DNA of 64,000 nucleotides, taken from assembly GCF_014117325.1 (NCBI RefSeq), contig NZ_CP059732.1:1240001-1304000 (forward strand). Reading direction: 5' to 3'. A program made the position numbers and the translations under genes. The DNA is from Spirosoma foliorum (GTDB taxonomy: Bacteria; Bacteroidota; Bacteroidia; Cytophagales; Spirosomataceae). Shown piece after piece: positions 61,474-64,000 of the stretch; the first letter of the stretch is position 1, and each line of letters opens with the position of its first letter. The notes beneath the pieces are model-generated. The model made no database searches. It worked only from the letters and a program-made list of their open reading frames with translations, and was not told where the DNA came from.

Positions 61474-63294
61474 CTACTTTACCACCTTCGCATCCAGCCA
61501 GTTCGCACGGAATTTCTGCATCTCAGGTGTAAGCGTAAGACCAGCGTTTTCGTATAATTGAACTGATAGGGCAGGGTTTTCAACCAGCGTAACTGACGCT
61601 GTTTTGGAATCTCCCCGATGGGTGTAAGCGACCTGAATAGCTTCGCCGGGTTTGTGTTGACCTAATAGGTTTTGTATATCGGCAATCTTAGCAACAGCCT
61701 GACCATCTACAGCCGTCACCACATCGTCAATATCTAATCCTGCTTCATAGAGTGGGGTTTCCCGAACTGTATTAGCCATGATTGTTAATCCGCCGTTGGC
61801 TTCAGAATAGCGGACATTACCTATCCAGGCCTTGCCTTCCTGCGCTTTTTTTAGGGCCAATCCAGCCTTCGCCAATAACGACGCATAGTCAATCGATTCA
61901 TGTCCGTAAACGAATTTATTGAAGAAAGAACTGGCAAAATCAGGCGTCGTCAGGCTGGCCAGTACACTTTGCAGACCAGCCACAGTATAAGGTTGCTCAG
62001 GTTTGCCAAATCGCTTCCAAACAGCCTGCATGTACGCATCCAGTGATAAGTTCCGCTGACGTAATTCCAAGTCTAAGGCCAGCGCTACGGCAGCGCCATA
62101 GAAGTAATATGACGTAAACATGTTGGGATAGTTCGAGCGGTCGATAGATGTGCCGGCATCAACAAAAACAGCGTGGCAACTCGCATCAATCGGCGAATAA
62201 TAGGTGCCGCCTGGGGTTAATTGTTTGCTCGAAATGATTCCCGTTAGCGTATTCATGTACTCAGGAACGGGGGTGAAACCTGCCCGAGTCAGTAGCAGTT
62301 CGCCGTAATATTGCGTAAACCCTTCGGCAAACCACAACTCGTAACTCATGTTGCTTTTCTCGAAGTTGAACGGTTCCAGTGTCTTAGGACGAATACGCTC
62401 AACATTCCAGCAGTGAAAAAATTCATGAGCGAATACCCCTAATACGTGCTCTGGACCAGTGAACGCAATGGGGACGGCAATCATGGTCGAGTTGCGATGC
62501 TCCATGCCATCGCCCCGAACATACGGATTCAGGTTGGCCAGAAAGGTATAACTCCCGTAATCGTAACTGGGAAATTCGCCATAAACGGCCTTGGCCTGAT
62601 CGACGATACGGGCTATTTTCTTCGCAAAGCCATCAGCAGTAGAATCCGCTACTGCAGCTTCCAGAGCTACCCGAAACGTGATGGATTTGCCGTCGGTGTT
62701 GGTGCGTTGCCACTCCTTCACGGCTAGCTTTCCAATCTTCGTAGGAGAATCCATGAAATACTGAAGGTTGGGAGCCGTGTACGTGTACTTGTCGGCCGTG
62801 GGCACTAGCTGAGTAGCCACCACACCCATGTTCTCGCTGGGAAGGTTGAATTTGACCTCAATAGAACGTTGATCGAAGCCTTTGATCCACATGAATGTAG
62901 CAGGCATGTTGATATGAATGCTTTGCGGATCGATACCCATGTAGGTACCATCGGGATAGTTGCCGAATAGCGTGTATGTAAGTTTAATGGTCCCTTTGTG
63001 AACGCCCACCGTATAAACATCGCCATCGGTTCGGGTGACGACCAGCGGCTGATTCTGTTCATCGACTGCCCGAACGTTATAGACATTCTTGCCGAATTCG
63101 TGGGTAGCGTACCGACCAGGCGACGAACGACTCATGCGAAACGTTGCCGCTTGCTTTGGCAATTCCGAAACAGTCAGTGTAATCTGGGCTTCGTGGTGGA
63201 TGGCGTTCGGAAAGGATACGTCGTACTTTATGGTCTGGGCGTTGCCGAAGTGAACAAACAGACAGGAAAGGAAGAGGAGAAATTGGGTTTTCAT
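61474..63294 (-). CDS. M61 family metallopeptidase with PDZ domain
   Basis: A 606-residue exported peptidase, signal MKTQFLLFLSCLFVHFGNAQ. An N-terminal M61 beta domain (YDVSFPNAIHHEAQITLTVS) precedes the zinc motif FAHEFFHCWNVERIRPKTLE near residue 288 with downstream LWFAEGFTQYYGELLLTRAG (third ligand Glu). A C-terminal PDZ domain (about 510-575: ETPLYEAGLDIDDVVTAVDG) follows. The M61 family cleaves N-terminal Gly or Ala. Upstream of it lies a degenerate inverted repeat. Probably monocistronic, in the periplasm. Confidence 0.93.
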   Translation of the reverse strand: MKTQFLLFLSCLFVHFGNAQTIKYDVSFPNAIHHEAQITLTVSELPKQAATFRMSRSSPGRYATHEFGKNVYNVRAVDEQNQPLVVTRTDGDVYTVGVHKGTIKLTYTLFGNYPDGTYMGIDPQSIHINMPATFMWIKGFDQRSIEVKFNLPSENMGVVATQLVPTADKYTYTAPNLQYFMDSPTKIGKLAVKEWQRTNTDGKSITFRVALEAAVADSTADGFAKKIARIVDQAKAVYGEFPSYDYGSYTFLANLNPYVRGDGMEHRNSTMIAVPIAFTGPEHVLGVFAHEFFHCWNVERIRPKTLEPFNFEKSNMSYELWFAEGFTQYYGELLLTRAGFTPVPEYMNTLTGIISSKQLTPGGTYYSPIDASCHAVFVDAGTSIDRSNYPNMFTSYYFYGAAVALALDLELRQRNLSLDAYMQAVWKRFGKPEQPYTVAGLQSVLASLTTPDFASSFFNKFVYGHESIDYASLLAKAGLALKKAQEGKAWIGNVRYSEANGGLTIMANTVRETPLYEAGLDIDDVVTAVDGQAVAKIADIQNLLGQHKPGEAIQVAYTHRGDSKTASVTLVENPALSVQLYENAGLTLTPEMQKFRANWLDAKVVK

Positions 63295-63317
63295 AGTGAT
63301 GATACGGTAAATTTTCT

Positions 63318-63390
63318 TTGACAGGATTTACAGGATAAACAGGATTTCAAGAGCATACTAAAATCCTGTTCATTCAGTAAATCCAGTCGA
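63318..63390. repeat. Degenerate inverted repeat, family H (ACAGGATTTACAGGAT)
   Basis: Left side 63318-63347 and right side 63361-63390 pair with several mismatches; the words ACAGGATTT and AAATCCTGTT are clearest. It separates the M61 peptidase and the partial esterase. Confidence 0.55.
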
Positions 63391-63400
63391 AAAAACGCAG

Positions 63401-64000
63401 TTACTTTTTGAAACGCTCAAAGGCTTTGTAGACGGCCAGATGAAAAATGGTCGCGTGGTTTTCATCGGCAAAGTAGTGGAAATCGGATTTAAGGGTGCCC
63501 ACGGGTGCTTTTTTCAACATATCCATCAATCGGCCCGAGTCGGTTTCCATAATTTTACCTTCTTTCCCAACAGCGACAAAGACCATTGTCTTTTGGTGAA
63601 AACCAGCTTGGAGAAAGGCGGGCTGATGAGCCAGTAACGATTCGTTATCCCACCACAGACTTGGGCTGACAATGATATATTGATTGAATAAATCAGGCTT
63701 CTTAAATAGAATTTCAGTTGCTAAAAGCCCGCCCAGCGATTGACCAATGATGGTTTTATTGGGGTTGCTACTGTACTTCTTTTGAATGTACGGTTGTAGT
63801 TCCTTCTCGAGAAACGCGATAAATTTTTGCGAATGTCCGGTTGTTGGATAATCCTTTTTATCCTTCTCAATAGTGGTCGGGTAGGTGAAGTCGCGTCGTC
63901 TATCCACATTCGCAATGCCGACAACGATTGATTTGGGAAGTAAATTAACCCAGGAGAAATTAGCAAACTGAACCAACCCGGCTATATGGATGAAGTCTTC
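63401..64000 (-). CDS. Putative esterase (alpha/beta hydrolase), 5' end outside window
   Basis: The open frame continues through the right edge, so about 199 C-terminal residues are seen. Family blocks are DFIHIAGLVQFANFSWVN, SIVVGIANVDRRRDFTYP, nucleophile IIGQSLGGLLATEILF (Ser), IVSPSLWWDNESLLAH and the end DENHATIFHLAVYKAFERF with catalytic His. It belongs to the COG2819/enterochelin-esterase-like group of serine hydrolases. Substrate unknown; no neighbour helps. Confidence 0.88.
   Translation of the reverse strand, partial: EDFIHIAGLVQFANFSWVNLLPKSIVVGIANVDRRRDFTYPTTIEKDKKDYPTTGHSQKFIAFLEKELQPYIQKKYSSNPNKTIIGQSLGGLLATEILFKKPDLFNQYIIVSPSLWWDNESLLAHQPAFLQAGFHQKTMVFVAVGKEGKIMETDSGRLMDMLKKAPVGTLKSDFHYFADENHATIFHLAVYKAFERFKK

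Overview
The window looks like chromosomal DNA of a Bacteroidota member, most likely Cytophagales and close to Spirosoma. The phylum rests on a Por-type (type IX) secretion tail, a DUF4249/TonB-receptor pair, an M61 peptidase, a fused SerB-SerA protein and promoter-like TTTG...TAnnTTTG boxes. The genus is an inference from gene style and balanced base composition. No tRNA, rRNA, CRISPR array or replication origin was seen.

Layout. 1-5.5 kb: a hexuronate locus on the minus strand (uxaC, cut by the window edge; uxaA; uxaB) facing a LacI-type regulator. 5.6-11.5 kb: an accessory stretch with two small proteins, a decayed IS30-family element that has truncated a RibD/DHFR-like gene, then an AT-rich island of four unknown minus-strand genes separated by long non-coding spacers that share a degenerate repeat. 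11.5-28.6 kb: a pectin (probably rhamnogalacturonan) degradation cluster with GH28, three tandem alpha/beta esterases, GH106 with an inserted LamG-like domain, a carboxylesterase, GH3, a Tat-exported sugar isomerase-like protein and GH42. 28.7-37.1 kb: folA, a YdjC-like deacetylase, fmt, greA, a HIT protein, a large secreted metalloprotease and a membrane protein. 37.3-44.5 kb: a second hexuronate locus (uxaB-like, kdgK, exuT-like, uxuA, uxaC). 44.5-64 kb: hydrolases, amidohydrolases, envelope proteins, serine biosynthesis (aminotransferase plus SerB-SerA), a nucleotidyltransferase, kelch/DUF4249/TonB receptor genes, a cation efflux protein and an M61 peptidase.

How the genes work together: the secreted hydrolases and esterases would release galacturonate, rhamnose and galactose from pectin. 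The MFS transporter imports hexuronates. UxaC, UxaB and UxaA take galacturonate to 2-keto-3-deoxygluconate (KDG), UxaC, a UxaB-like reductase and UxuA do the same for glucuronate, and KdgK phosphorylates KDG. KDPG aldolase and a SusC/SusD pair are not in the window. A shared 25-bp LacI-type operator candidate occurs in the regulator/uxaB gap and again in the GH28/esterase gap, which ties the two blocks into one regulon.

The most unusual feature is the intergenic DNA. Many gaps hold a long, often perfect inverted repeat, and these belong to at least six unrelated sequence families. In the pectin cluster six successive gaps each carry one. Arm sequences differ between copies of a family but stay complementary within each copy, and two families fold into multi-arm cloverleaf shapes. 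One copy lies inside a coding sequence and is translated in frame. Two candidate small or leader RNAs with intrinsic terminators lie upstream of greA and upstream of a hydrolase operon.
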